Of a DNA stretch of 64,000 nt, positions 34,589 to 42,872 are shown in pieces. Under the pieces are notes generated by a model. It was not told the DNA's origin, searched no databases, and worked only from the letters and a program-made list of their open reading frames with translations. Position 1 is the first letter of the stretch. Each line of letters opens with the position of its first letter. The position numbers and the translations under genes were made by a program. This stretch comes from JADFGZ01 sp965222345 (GTDB lineage Bacteria > Acidobacteriota > Terriglobia > 2-12-FULL-54-10), in assembly GCA_965222345.1 (NCBI GenBank), contig CBDCTS010000007.1, positions 1,984,001 through 2,048,000 of the forward strand. The letters run 5' to 3'.

Positions 34589-36004
34589 CTAGACCTTCTC
34601 GGTCTCCAGAACGGCGCCGGGGGGCGCGACCCCCGATTGGCTCCGGTGGATCGCCCAGTGTTTCTTCCCGATCCAGACAGCCAGGACAAGCCAGACTGCC
34701 GAAACAGGGACCATGGCAAGAGCCAAGCCGGAGAGCCCCATCCCAATCCATCCCATTGCAGTGTACGACCAGGCACCCAACTGGTCCCCGACCCGGTAGA
34801 CGAAGGTGTCGTTGAAGTTCTTTCCCTTGTACTTGTCGGTCCTGGGCAGGACCGTGTAGAGGACCTCTCGGGCCGGGCGCTGGATGGCGAAGTTCCCGGA
34901 CCGGCGGAGCACCTCGAAAACGATCGCAACGGTGAGAACGGGCGCCGCGGCAAGAATCCCGAACCCGAACAGGCTCACCACTGGCAGAAAGGCAAGGGCA
35001 AAGCCGACCCCCAGCCAGCGCAACACCCGGCTAGTGAGGAAAATCTGCGTCCCGAGCGTTAGGCTGTTCACGGCAAGGTCCCTGCTGGCAAACAGCCGCG
35101 TCCGCCCGACGGGGTCGTCCTCGAATACCCGCGCGACGATGGCAGCCACCTGGAAGTAGAGGAAGGTGGAGGCGATGGCGAAAAGCGCCACCAGGGCCGC
35201 GATGCCCAGCAGGTAGGGTGAGCAGAGGACGCGCTGGATACCCTCGAAAACGCCTCCGCCGATGACTGCGTCGCTCCGCTGGCCAGCCACGTCCGCGACC
35301 GCATCGGGGTCGATCCCCGCCTTGCCAGCCACCGTCGCGGGTTCCCCCCGCTCTTCCTTCTCGTCTGCCAGTGCCGCCAGCGCCAGCCGTGCCTCGTGCT
35401 TCTCAAGGGCCCGCGACGTCTGTGCAGCCAGCTCCAGCAAGATGGCGGAAACGAGCAGGAGGTTGATCGGCCCCAGGAGCCCCACCAACGAGGTGGTAAT
35501 GGTCGAGCCGAGCGTCGCACCCAGCGTACCCCCCACAGCGACCGCGCCGAAGAGCCGCTTGCTCTGCGAGGTCCGGTAGATGTCTGTCATGAACGACCAA
35601 AAGACGGACACGATGAACAGGTTGAGCACACTGACCCAGATGAAGAAGACCCGGCCAATCCACACGCTCTGGACCTCTCCCGCAGACCGGAACAGGAGGA
35701 AGAAGATGATCAGGTTCAGTATGAAAAACCGGTAGATATACGGGACAAACCGGCGCCGCGGCAGATGGGCAATGAGCGCCGTGTACAGGGGATGGAGAAG
35801 TAGCACTCCGATCAGCGTTCCAGTGAAAAGGTAGGCCAGGTTTTGGACGCCGCCGGCCACGCCCATCTCGTCCCGGATGGGGCGGATGACGTAGTAGCCA
35901 GAGAGGATGAAGAAGAAGAAAGCGCACGACCAGAGCAGCGCCGGGGTCTCGCCTTCGCGGAGGTACACCGCGCGCCGGAACAGTCTTCCTATGGCTCCAC
36001 TCAT
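34589..36004 (-). CDS. MFS / NTP-NDP exchange transporter-like membrane protein
   Basis: A 471-residue protein with about 12 hydrophobic segments. It shows the AAA/Npt-like N-terminal pattern CAFFFFILSGYYVIRPIRDEMGVAGG, WSFMTDIYRTSQSKRLFGAVAVGGTLGATLGSTIT and a late ARPAREVLYTVLPRTDKYKGKNFNDTFVYRVGDQLGAW. Such blocks are shared by the ATP/ADP-translocase-like branch of the major facilitator superfamily common in free-living bacteria, where substrates are not known. A hydrophilic loop of about 55 residues (Glu/Ala-rich, about residues 205-260) separates the halves. Starts near a reasonable ATG without a strong ribosome site. Confidence 0.72.
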   Translation of the reverse strand: MSGAIGRLFRRAVYLREGETPALLWSCAFFFFILSGYYVIRPIRDEMGVAGGVQNLAYLFTGTLIGVLLLHPLYTALIAHLPRRRFVPYIYRFFILNLIIFFLLFRSAGEVQSVWIGRVFFIWVSVLNLFIVSVFWSFMTDIYRTSQSKRLFGAVAVGGTLGATLGSTITTSLVGLLGPINLLLVSAILLELAAQTSRALEKHEARLALAALADEKEERGEPATVAGKAGIDPDAVADVAGQRSDAVIGGGVFEGIQRVLCSPYLLGIAALVALFAIASTFLYFQVAAIVARVFEDDPVGRTRLFASRDLAVNSLTLGTQIFLTSRVLRWLGVGFALAFLPVVSLFGFGILAAAPVLTVAIVFEVLRRSGNFAIQRPAREVLYTVLPRTDKYKGKNFNDTFVYRVGDQLGAWSYTAMGWIGMGLSGLALAMVPVSAVWLVLAVWIGKKHWAIHRSQSGVAPPGAVLETEKV

Positions 36005-36235
36005 CGAGCCGCCCTGGCACCGTGCCGTTCAGAGCGGCAGCCTGCCAACTCGGCGCCTGTCTCCGGCAGGATCGACGAACCGCAAATGCCTCGGACGAAC
36101 ATCACCGGACCTCCGAAATCCGATCGACAGGAAGTTGTTTTGTCGGACCCAATGTATTCTTGCTATTACGATAGAGTCAAGAGATGCTTGCAGTCGGAAT
36201 TTCGAACAGGAATAGGCGGCGAGGAAACACCAATT

Positions 36236-37204
36236 CTAAATCATAGACAATACATCTGATTTCATCCGGCGTAATAATTCATCATCCGGCATCATCCCAA
36301 GGGAGGAATGCATATTTTCAGTCAGATGGTCAGGGCTGGTTGTCTCCGTCAGCACACATGTGACCGCCAGATTTGCGAGGATAAACTTAAGGCCGATTTG
36401 CGCCCAACTGGTGCATTCAATTTCAGCCGCCCAGCCAGGCAATTCCTTGCCGGCGGTAAGTGTGAACCACTCGCCGCCCATGAATGGACTGTTAATCAGG
36501 ACGGGGATACCCAAATCCTTTGCAGCAGGCAGCACCCGCTGCTCGGCCTCAGATTCCGGAATGGAATAATTTACCTGAATAAAATCCAGAGGCACATTAT
36601 TTATATATGTCTCCATACGCCCCTGATCGCTACTGCTTGATGTTGTAATACCGAGATAGCGTGTTCCCTCATTGGCTTTCCATTCGCGCAGACTTTCTAA
36701 ATGGATATCGGCATCGACCATACTTTCGACCTGGATCAGATCGGCCGGCCTGCGGTTGAACAGACGCTCTGTCTGTTGCATTTGCTCGATACCAGCTTGT
36801 TTCCCGCGGGTATTGATCTTCTGGGCGACAAACAATTTATCGCTCCATTTTTCGTCTTGCAGGATTTGTCCAAAGGGCTGGTCGATTTCTTCCACCCGGA
36901 TTGATGTGTCAATCACTTTTCCCCCGTTGTCCAGAAGGGTTTGAATGATTGCTCTCATCTCATCCGGCCCTATTTCGGGAATCCGGCGAACAGCCTTGGT
37001 TGACCCAAGACCAACAACAGGAAGTGATTCGTTGGTGCCTGGGATCAATCTGCTCGGAATTGCAGTGGCAGAGGTGGCTTGACTGGCTTGATCCGCTTGG
37101 CTGGTCTCCCCCGATTGATTATCACCACAAGCGGGCATCAAGCTAGCGATGCCAAGACCACCTGCCGTGTGTAAAAACTCTCTCCGAGTGATTCTCATTG
37201 CCAT
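36236..37204 (-). CDS. Tat/lipoprotein aldo/keto reductase, AT-richer paralogue
   Basis: A 322-residue protein with a twin-arginine motif (RITRREFLHTAGG) and a lipobox-like LMPAC with Cys near residue 26, then a Ser/Gln/Thr-rich linker. It may be a Tat-exported lipoprotein. The AKR core keeps Asp in KVIDTS and Lys in VAQKIN, but the usual catalytic Tyr position (after the Asp) reads VEEIDQPFG and the His of the DLIxVH motif reads DLIQVES. The tetrad therefore looks incomplete and catalysis is doubtful. Codon use and flanks are clearly AT-richer than neighbours, suggesting separate ancestry. Ribosome site AAGGTGA. Confidence 0.75.
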   Translation of the reverse strand: MAMRITRREFLHTAGGLGIASLMPACGDNQSGETSQADQASQATSATAIPSRLIPGTNESLPVVGLGSTKAVRRIPEIGPDEMRAIIQTLLDNGGKVIDTSIRVEEIDQPFGQILQDEKWSDKLFVAQKINTRGKQAGIEQMQQTERLFNRRPADLIQVESMVDADIHLESLREWKANEGTRYLGITTSSSSDQGRMETYINNVPLDFIQVNYSIPESEAEQRVLPAAKDLGIPVLINSPFMGGEWFTLTAGKELPGWAAEIECTSWAQIGLKFILANLAVTCVLTETTSPDHLTENMHSSLGMMPDDELLRRMKSDVLSMI

Positions 37205-37273
37205 GGGATTATCACCTTAATTTATTGTTTAAATTGAGATGTTTCATAATATAACAATGTATTTAAAATAGCG

Positions 37274-37510
37274 ATGACGATTCAAGCACGCATAGCACAT
37301 CTTGCTCATATTCAGTTCCACGACCTTCGTCACACATTTGCCACCGGGCTTGTCCTGCAGGGCGTGGATCTGATCTCGGTGCAACAATTACTGGGCCATG
37401 CTAAAATAACCGCCACCGCGCGCTATGCAGACGCTGCTGACAAGAATAAACTAGCCGTGGTGAAGAAGCTCGACCGGGCCGAGGTTCCCAACCGGGCCCC
37501 GGAGACGTGA
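37274..37510 (+). pseudogene. tyrosine recombinase/integrase C-terminal remnant
   Basis: Contains HDLRHTFATGLVLQGVDLISVQQLLGHAKITATARYADA: the H-x-x-R box, the downstream LLGH and the nucleophile Tyr of phage-type integrases. The N-terminal DNA-binding part and first catalytic Arg are missing. It ends 27 bases before tRNA-Val, a classic integrase-tRNA arrangement, so it is probably what remains of an integrated element. Confidence 0.75.
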
Positions 37511-37536
37511 GAGACGGCTCCGGCTGTAAGTAGTTT

Positions 37537-37613
<77 letters not shown>

Positions 37614-37907
37614 TCTTTCCAATAACTTGCGGACTCTCGGTCGTACAGCATCCCTCATATTTCCCGCAAAGGACCCATCAATGCACCGCCGAGCCCGCAG
37701 TTTCTCCCAGTAGTTTTTCCTGCAACCGAGGCACCGCCACTTTTCTCCGCTCCAAGTGGACGACCGTGTAATCATCGGTCATGATCGGCCTTGAATGGCA
37801 GGCTTGTGCCTGTGCTTCGAATGTAATGGCTCCTTCTTCCCGGGATTCTGGAGGTAGCAGGATGGTCGGTCGGGCTAATTTCGCACGAGTAAGGCTTGCC
37901 GTTGGGA
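37614..37907. other. intergenic downstream of tRNA-Val
   Basis: About 300 bases with no supportable gene. On the minus strand a short frame reads EKWRCLGCRKNYWEKL, vaguely like a zinc-ribbon tail. I would not call it a gene. Confidence 0.35.
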
Positions 37908-37923
37908 GTTGCCAAATGGTAAC
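37908..37923. promoter_or_regulatory. inverted repeat upstream of the RelE/HigA-type operon
   Basis: GTTGCCAAATGGTAAC: 7-base arms with one mismatch around AA. It overlaps a TAACAT -10 candidate, about 20 bases before the toxin ATG. Likely operator for the antitoxin. Confidence 0.4.
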
Positions 37924-37943
37924 ATATAAGCCACCTCATACAG

Positions 37944-38273
37944 ATGATTGAGATCAGGGAGTACATCGACGCCAAAGGACATAGCCCGTACGCCAGATGG
38001 TTCAATCGGCTTAACGCTCAAGCCGCAGCCAAGGTGGCGACGGCGCTGGTTCGGGTGGAGCAGGGAAACCTTTCCAACGTCAAGGGCGCAGGCGCTGGTG
38101 TACTCGAATGCCGGATAGACTTCGGCCCCGGCTACCGGGTCTATATCGGAAAGGACGGCGATACCCTGATCATCTTGTTGGGTGGTGGAACCAAGAAACG
38201 TCAGCAACAGGATATCGAAACCGCCAGAGACTTCTGGCGCGACTACAAGCGTTGCAAGCGACAGGAGAGTTGA
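37944..38273 (+). CDS. RelE/ParE-superfamily addiction-module toxin (COG3657 type)
   Basis: A 109-residue protein: SPYARWFNRLNAQAAAKVATALVRVEQGN, then GVLECRIDFGPGYRVYIGKDGDTLIILLGGGTKKRQQQDIETARDFWRDYK. This is the full pattern of the 'addiction module killer protein' branch of RelE-like mRNA interferases. It is the first gene of a toxin-antitoxin pair, five bases before the antitoxin start. Confidence 0.87.
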   Translation: MIEIREYIDAKGHSPYARWFNRLNAQAAAKVATALVRVEQGNLSNVKGAGAGVLECRIDFGPGYRVYIGKDGDTLIILLGGGTKKRQQQDIETARDFWRDYKRCKRQES

Positions 38274-38278
38274 GAACC

Positions 38279-38596
38279 ATGTCCCTGACACGAAACTTCA
38301 AGGAGACGATTCACGCACGCATCGAGCGCGACCCGGCCTTCCGCGAGGAACTGCTCAAGGAAGGAATCGAGTGCCTGCTTTCCGGAGATGTGGACACCGG
38401 CAAGGCGGTGTTGCGCGACTACATCAAGGCAACTATCGGATTTCAGGAGCTCGGCGGTTTGACAGAAAAATCGCCCAAGAGTCTGATGCGCATGTTTGGC
38501 CCGAACGGCAATCCGCAAGCCCGGAACCTGTTCAAGATCATCAGCTGCCTTCAGGAACGCGAGAGGATTCACCTCAGGGTCCAGTCCGTTCGCTAG
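38279..38596 (+). CDS. HigA-like antitoxin (COG3636 type)
   Basis: A 105-residue protein: MSLTRNFKETIHARIERDPAFREELLKEGIECLLSGDVDTGKAVLRDYIKATIGFQELG..., then a helix-turn-helix with SPKSLMRMFGPNGNPQARNLFKIISCLQ. This is the DNA-binding partner normally paired with COG3657 toxins. The ATG at 38279 follows AGGAG. The frame is open upstream, but that part overlaps the toxin in another frame and is not used. Confidence 0.88.
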   Translation: MSLTRNFKETIHARIERDPAFREELLKEGIECLLSGDVDTGKAVLRDYIKATIGFQELGGLTEKSPKSLMRMFGPNGNPQARNLFKIISCLQERERIHLRVQSVR

Positions 38597-38839
38597 GCGG
38601 TGGATTGCAAACAGAAGGACTCGTTGATGGGGGAAAAGGAATTACAAGAAGCAACAAGCTCACCCCGAGGCATCGGCAAAGAGACTTGGCTCTCATGGCG
38701 GTGGTGGCGATATGACAGCGCGTGCTGTCAAGATTACGTTCACAATTCGAGAGATGCCTAATATCAGCTCTTCGACGCCACGGTTAGGCCCAGAGATCGC
38801 TGACAGGGGACTCTCTATCTGAACTGCTCAGTCAGGAAG
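38597..38839. other. intergenic, nothing recognised
   Basis: Convergent gap between the antitoxin and the propeller gene. No terminator with a T-run found. Confidence 0.35.
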
Positions 38840-39703
38840 CTAGAAAATTTCCGGGAAATAGAACGTCAGTACAGCGTTCAGACGCATGTCGGCGACAATG
38901 AGTTCCTTATCCTTGGGGTTCAACGCGATTCCGCGCGGTTTCTTCAACGTGCTCTTGGGGCCGCCGATCTTCCACCGGGGCGGAACATCTCCGTTGTCGT
39001 ATATGCTCCATATGCCGACGAAAGCGCCCTCCGGTTCCTGCATGTCGACGCGACCAGGTTGGCTCGCAACGATCCAGCCGTTATGGACTCGAAGCTGGAG
39101 AATCCGGACAATTTCCGTTTTAGGACCATAGATTACCGCCCGGGGCTTGACGTTTCCGTTATCGGTGCGGTTGAAGATCAACATGCCTCCACGACCTCCC
39201 CTGTGAACCAACCGGACCGCGCCACCGTTAATTTCCCGCTCCCGACTGGGACTGCTGGTGCTCCTGCCCACGACAAGCAAGTTACGGACCCGATCCACGG
39301 CAACCGATGTTGCAGCTCTTAACTCCGTGGCGGGACCGCGGATGACCCGGATCGGAGCCACATCGCCGTTTCCCGTCCGCGGATAAACCAGTATCCTGTC
39401 GCGTAGGGGGATGAAAATTTCGTTGTGCACCGGGTCCACTTCCAGCCGGTCTGTATTACCCAGCAACTGGGTGTGGGGACCCTGAATGACCCGAATCGGA
39501 GCCTCTTCCCCGTTGGCATCTCCTCGAAACGCCAGAATGGCATTGGCAAAAGGGTTGGTTACAAAGAGTTCGTCATGGATCTCGTCATAGCGGATGTCGT
39601 GCATCGTGCGGCTTAACAGAGTCTTTTGTCCGGCCAGCAGCCTTGTGGGCGCTGAATTCTCTCCCGCCAGCCTGGCGAAGGCCGCAATTTGCGGGTGCGC
39701 CAC
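38840..39703 (-). pseudogene. beta-propeller protein, 3' part after an in-frame TGA
   Basis: Propeller blades of the form GNGDVAPIRVIRGPATELRAATSVAVDRVRNLLVV and DNGDVPPRWKIGGPKSTLKKPRGIALNPKDKELIVADMRLNAVLTF continue the same reading frame as 39704-40939, separated only by TGA at 39704-39706. It could be translated alone from the GTG at 39701-39703, but that start has no ribosome site and no signal peptide. The part is either a lost C-terminus or is reached by readthrough. The TGA sits where I would expect a Cys in homologues (VPN-C-VAHPQ); this is from memory. Confidence 0.6.
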
Positions 39704-40939
39704 TCAATTCGGCACCAGAATCTCTTCCCGCTTGGTGTCATAGCCCGCCGCCCCCGGATTCCCGATCGCCAGCGCCAGTTTGCCCGCCGGGGCGCTGCGG
39801 ATGGTGCGCAGCGGCGCCACGTCTCCGTTGGCTGTGCGCGGATAGACAGTGGCCGAATGGTTACCCATGTTGGACACCCACAACTCCTGGTTCTTGGTGT
39901 CCAGAAACAGGCCAATGGGATTCCGGATGCCGGTCTTAGGACCCGCGATGATTCGGATGGGAGCCACGTCGCCGTTATCCGTCGCGCGGAAGACCAGAAC
40001 CGAGTTCCCACCGTCGTTGGCTACAAAAAGTTCCTGACGCTCCGGGTCCAGAGCCACTTCCGCCGGCCAGTTCAGCTGCGTCTTGGAGCCCTCAATGATC
40101 CGCACCGGAGGTGTGTCTCCGCTTGCCTGGAGCGGGTGGACCGTAATCGACGGAGGGGCATACCTGCCCGAACCGCGCACCTGGGCGCTGCTGGTAGCGC
40201 CATGGTTGCTGACATACATCAATTGATTCTTCGTATCGATGGTAATTCCATGGGCATCCTCGAGTTGAGTGTTGGCTCCTCTCAGGATGCGGAGGGGTTG
40301 TTCGTCCCCGGAAGCCATCTTGCGGTACACCACCACCTCGGGCGGATGCTGCACGGTCAAGTATAGTTCCTGCGCTTCCTCGTCCACCGCGATGCCCCAG
40401 GTCCGGTGCGGGGTTTCCAACATTCGCTTAGGCGCCACATTCCCCTCGGCGTCTCGAGGAAACACCACAAGCATGTCCACCGTGTCGTTAGGGACCGAAT
40501 AAACATCCCCGTTATGGGGGTCCACATACAGGTTGCAGTTGAACTCCAGCTTGGTGTTGATTCCCCCGACCATCCGCTTGGGTTCAGTAAAGCTGGCGTG
40601 GGGCGGTGTATTGTCCAGCCGGTTGAACACCTTGTAGCCAAAGAGATTTTCGTCCTGAAGGTAGACTTCATTGGAATTGGTATCCACGGCGACGGCGCTG
40701 TAGGTCGGATACGTATCCCGGATCACCCGCACGGGAGTTCGGTCCGCATCACTGGTGGTTCTTGCATCTGTCTCCGCGGAGGACTCCGTGGAGGCGCTCG
40801 TCGACAAGCGTTCTTGCTGCAGAGCGGTCACCAGGGTCGCGCTGGCGCTGGCGGGCACCCACTGGCACATCTCCCCGTCCATCGTCGGCAGCGGAGTTAT
40901 GGATATCAGCCGCGCAGTCCCCGACAGCCCGCGCCCCAT
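39704..40939 (-). CDS. NHL/YVTN-like beta-propeller protein, 5' part
   Basis: About 411 residues from ATG 40939 to an in-frame TGA. The repeated unit is (A/D)xxNGDVAPIRxIxGPKTxLxxPxGxxLDxxxxELxVxN, seen about eight times, e.g. DNGDVAPIRIIAGPKTGIRNPIGLFLDTKNQELWVSN. The ATG overlaps the stop of the small membrane protein upstream (TGATG), so the two are coupled. The frame extends to 41158, but that stretch covers the small gene in another frame. Without the part after the TGA the propeller would be short of blades. Confidence 0.7.
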   Translation of the reverse strand: MGRGLSGTARLISITPLPTMDGEMCQWVPASASATLVTALQQERLSTSASTESSAETDARTTSDADRTPVRVIRDTYPTYSAVAVDTNSNEVYLQDENLFGYKVFNRLDNTPPHASFTEPKRMVGGINTKLEFNCNLYVDPHNGDVYSVPNDTVDMLVVFPRDAEGNVAPKRMLETPHRTWGIAVDEEAQELYLTVQHPPEVVVYRKMASGDEQPLRILRGANTQLEDAHGITIDTKNQLMYVSNHGATSSAQVRGSGRYAPPSITVHPLQASGDTPPVRIIEGSKTQLNWPAEVALDPERQELFVANDGGNSVLVFRATDNGDVAPIRIIAGPKTGIRNPIGLFLDTKNQELWVSNMGNHSATVYPRTANGDVAPLRTIRSAPAGKLALAIGNPGAAGYDTKREEILVPN

Positions 40940-41073
40940 CAGTAAAGATTGCTTTTCCCTCGCTTCTCTCCACTGTACAGAAGGAATGCTGCCAGGGTGC
41001 CCAGAACGGCAACAATAGCCGCCAGAATAACTTCCGGATGCCAATGTGAGGATTGAGCATTGCGAATGGCCAT
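40939..41073 (-). CDS. 44-residue single-pass membrane protein
   Basis: MAIRNAQSSHWHPEVILAAIVAVLGTLAAFLLYSGEKRGKSNLY: one transmembrane helix (about residues 14-34) with a basic C-terminal tail. The start has GGGGAG at 7 bases. Its TGA overlaps the next ATG. No family recognised. It is probably an anchor or partner for the propeller protein it is coupled to (inference). Confidence 0.65.
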   Translation of the reverse strand: MAIRNAQSSHWHPEVILAAIVAVLGTLAAFLLYSGEKRGKSNLY

Positions 41074-41121
41074 GGGTGATCTCCCCTTTCAACCGGGATT
41101 TCCAATTTCCCCCTTCCTCTT

Positions 41122-41175
41122 GGCTCAAAAGCATAAGCCCAGCTACCCGTCCATTCAAGCGAAACTTACCAATGC
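41122..41175 (-). repeat. conserved leader element Z (partial)
   Basis: GGCTCAAAAGCATAAGCC... followed by ...GTC and CAAGC matches the first half of the elements at 33003 and 44826. The second half is diverged. It lies about 50-100 bases upstream of the small membrane protein gene. Confidence 0.35.
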
Positions 41176-41293
41176 CATCTTAGGGTGGGATACTGGCTGC
41201 CGAGCAGCAGCGAGACGACAGGCTGGGAAGCGACGACGCCGTTACCATCGTGCTCAATACTTATCACGGCCAGCGCGCAATACGTTCTGCCAG

Positions 41294-42512
41294 CTCAACG
41301 GGTCGATGCAACACATGCATTGAATCGTTCGGCTGGAGTTTCAAACTCCAGCGTCTTGCGGGGCCGTTCGTTGAGCTGGCGCGCAATCTGATCCAGATAC
41401 TCCTGGGAGTGTACCGACAAGTCCGTCCGTTTGGGGAAATAATATCGGAGCAGTCCATTGGTGTTCTCGTTCGATCCGCGCTGCCATGGACTTTTCGGAT
41501 CGCAGAAGTAGACGTCAATGTCGGTCGCCAATGTGAACCGCTTGTGATCCGCCATTTCCAGACCCCGATCCCAGGTCAGCGATTTGTAAAGTTCCGTCGG
41601 TAGTTGCCTGGCCTGTTGGATCAGCGTGGACACAACGGTTTCTGTTTCCTTGCTGGCCACTTTCGCCAACATCACGTAACGCGAATGACGTTCCACCAGA
41701 GTCGCAATGTAGCTGTTTGTCGATCCGGCGATTAGATCGCCTTCCCAGTGACCCGGCACCGCACGATCTTCCACTGCAACCGGGCGCTCCCGGATCGATA
41801 CGATGTCGGCGATCTGTCCCTTCCCATGGCCTTTCCGGCTGGCATGCCGGGACCGGCGAATCGTTCGCCTGGACCGCAGATACTGAGCCAGCTCTTTCTT
41901 CAGAGCCCCGCGGGCCTGAATAAAAAGGCTACGATAGATCGTTTCGTGAGATACCTGAACCGACTTATCCTCTGGATACGTGCGCTTCATCCAGCCGGCG
42001 ATCTGCTCGGGCGACCAGACCTCTCGCAGCTTCTCTTCCACAAGCTGACGCAACCGCGGACAACGGACCAGTCGACATGATTTCGGGCGGCGAGCCCGAT
42101 CCCAGGCCCGCTGATCGGCCTCCGACGCCCGATAGCTGGCATAGCCTCCATTGCGACCCACCTCCCGGCTGAGGGTCGACGGGGAACGACCCAACAACAC
42201 GGCAATCGATCGGATCGATCGCTTCGCCGCAATGCCTCTGGAAATCTCCTCCCGCTCGGCCAAAGTCAGCACCCGGCGTGAGCGGCATCGGGAGCGGGGA
42301 CGGATACCCCCGTGGCGCAAAAGCACGGCGTACACAGATGACGGTTCTCTCCCAAGCACACGTCCGATCGCTTTGGAAGACTCACCCTGCTGCCACCGAT
42401 CCCAGACCTCCACCAGCTCCGTTACTGTCAAACTTCGCCGCTGCCTCTTTTGTTTCTTCCGCATACACTTCACCTTCTCCTTTAGGGTAAAGTGTTGCAT
42501 CGACCCGTTGAG
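41294..42512 (-). mobile_element. IS30-family insertion sequence
   Basis: Bounded by perfect 21-bp inverted repeats (41294-41314 and 42492-42512; outer end CTCAACGGGTCGATGC). The left repeat overlaps the transposase 3' end. No clear 2-3 bp target duplication is visible, so one flank may have changed since insertion. Confidence 0.88.
41295..42464 (-). CDS. IS30-family transposase
   Basis: About 389 residues. An N-terminal helix-turn-helix (TELVEVWDRWQQGESSKAIGRVLGREPSSVYAVL) is followed by a second one (RSIRSIAVLLGRSPSTLSREVGRNGG). The catalytic core has Asp in VPGHWEGDLIAGS, Asp in LTWDRGLEM and Glu in GSNENTNGLLRYYFPKRTDL (DDE). The chosen ATG starts MRKKQKRQRRS; the frame opens at 42500 inside the terminal repeat. 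Appears complete and probably active. Confidence 0.92.
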   Translation of the reverse strand: MRKKQKRQRRSLTVTELVEVWDRWQQGESSKAIGRVLGREPSSVYAVLLRHGGIRPRSRCRSRRVLTLAEREEISRGIAAKRSIRSIAVLLGRSPSTLSREVGRNGGYASYRASEADQRAWDRARRPKSCRLVRCPRLRQLVEEKLREVWSPEQIAGWMKRTYPEDKSVQVSHETIYRSLFIQARGALKKELAQYLRSRRTIRRSRHASRKGHGKGQIADIVSIRERPVAVEDRAVPGHWEGDLIAGSTNSYIATLVERHSRYVMLAKVASKETETVVSTLIQQARQLPTELYKSLTWDRGLEMADHKRFTLATDIDVYFCDPKSPWQRGSNENTNGLLRYYFPKRTDLSVHSQEYLDQIARQLNERPRKTLEFETPAERFNACVASTR

Positions 42513-42872
42513 ATCACCTCTTCTTTCGGACTAATACGCTGGGAACCCAGTATGACGCTCTGATCACCAACGAAGGGAATGCAGATGAGTGGAAAAGACA
42601 GCCAAGGCTGGAGATCCGGCCTGGCGATGATTTCTTCCTGACTTGCAGTGAAAGTCGTCTGATGGGGGAGCGGTCGAGCGTCAGAGGGATTGCACCTTTC
42701 AGGGCAAGTTGACCTGCTACTTTGATTTCTAGTGGTTACAGCAACAGCCAACCTTGCCCTGGTAAATACAGGGGGAAACCCGGAGGGCTACCTTCTTACC
42801 TTCGGTGATTCTACCTGGGAACAAACCCCGGGACTGGCCCGGAACCCCCCGAGAACAGAACAGCTCCCGCTA
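42513..42872. other. intergenic between IS30 and amidohydrolase
   Basis: 360 bases; no gene, terminator or RNA recognised. Confidence 0.4.
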
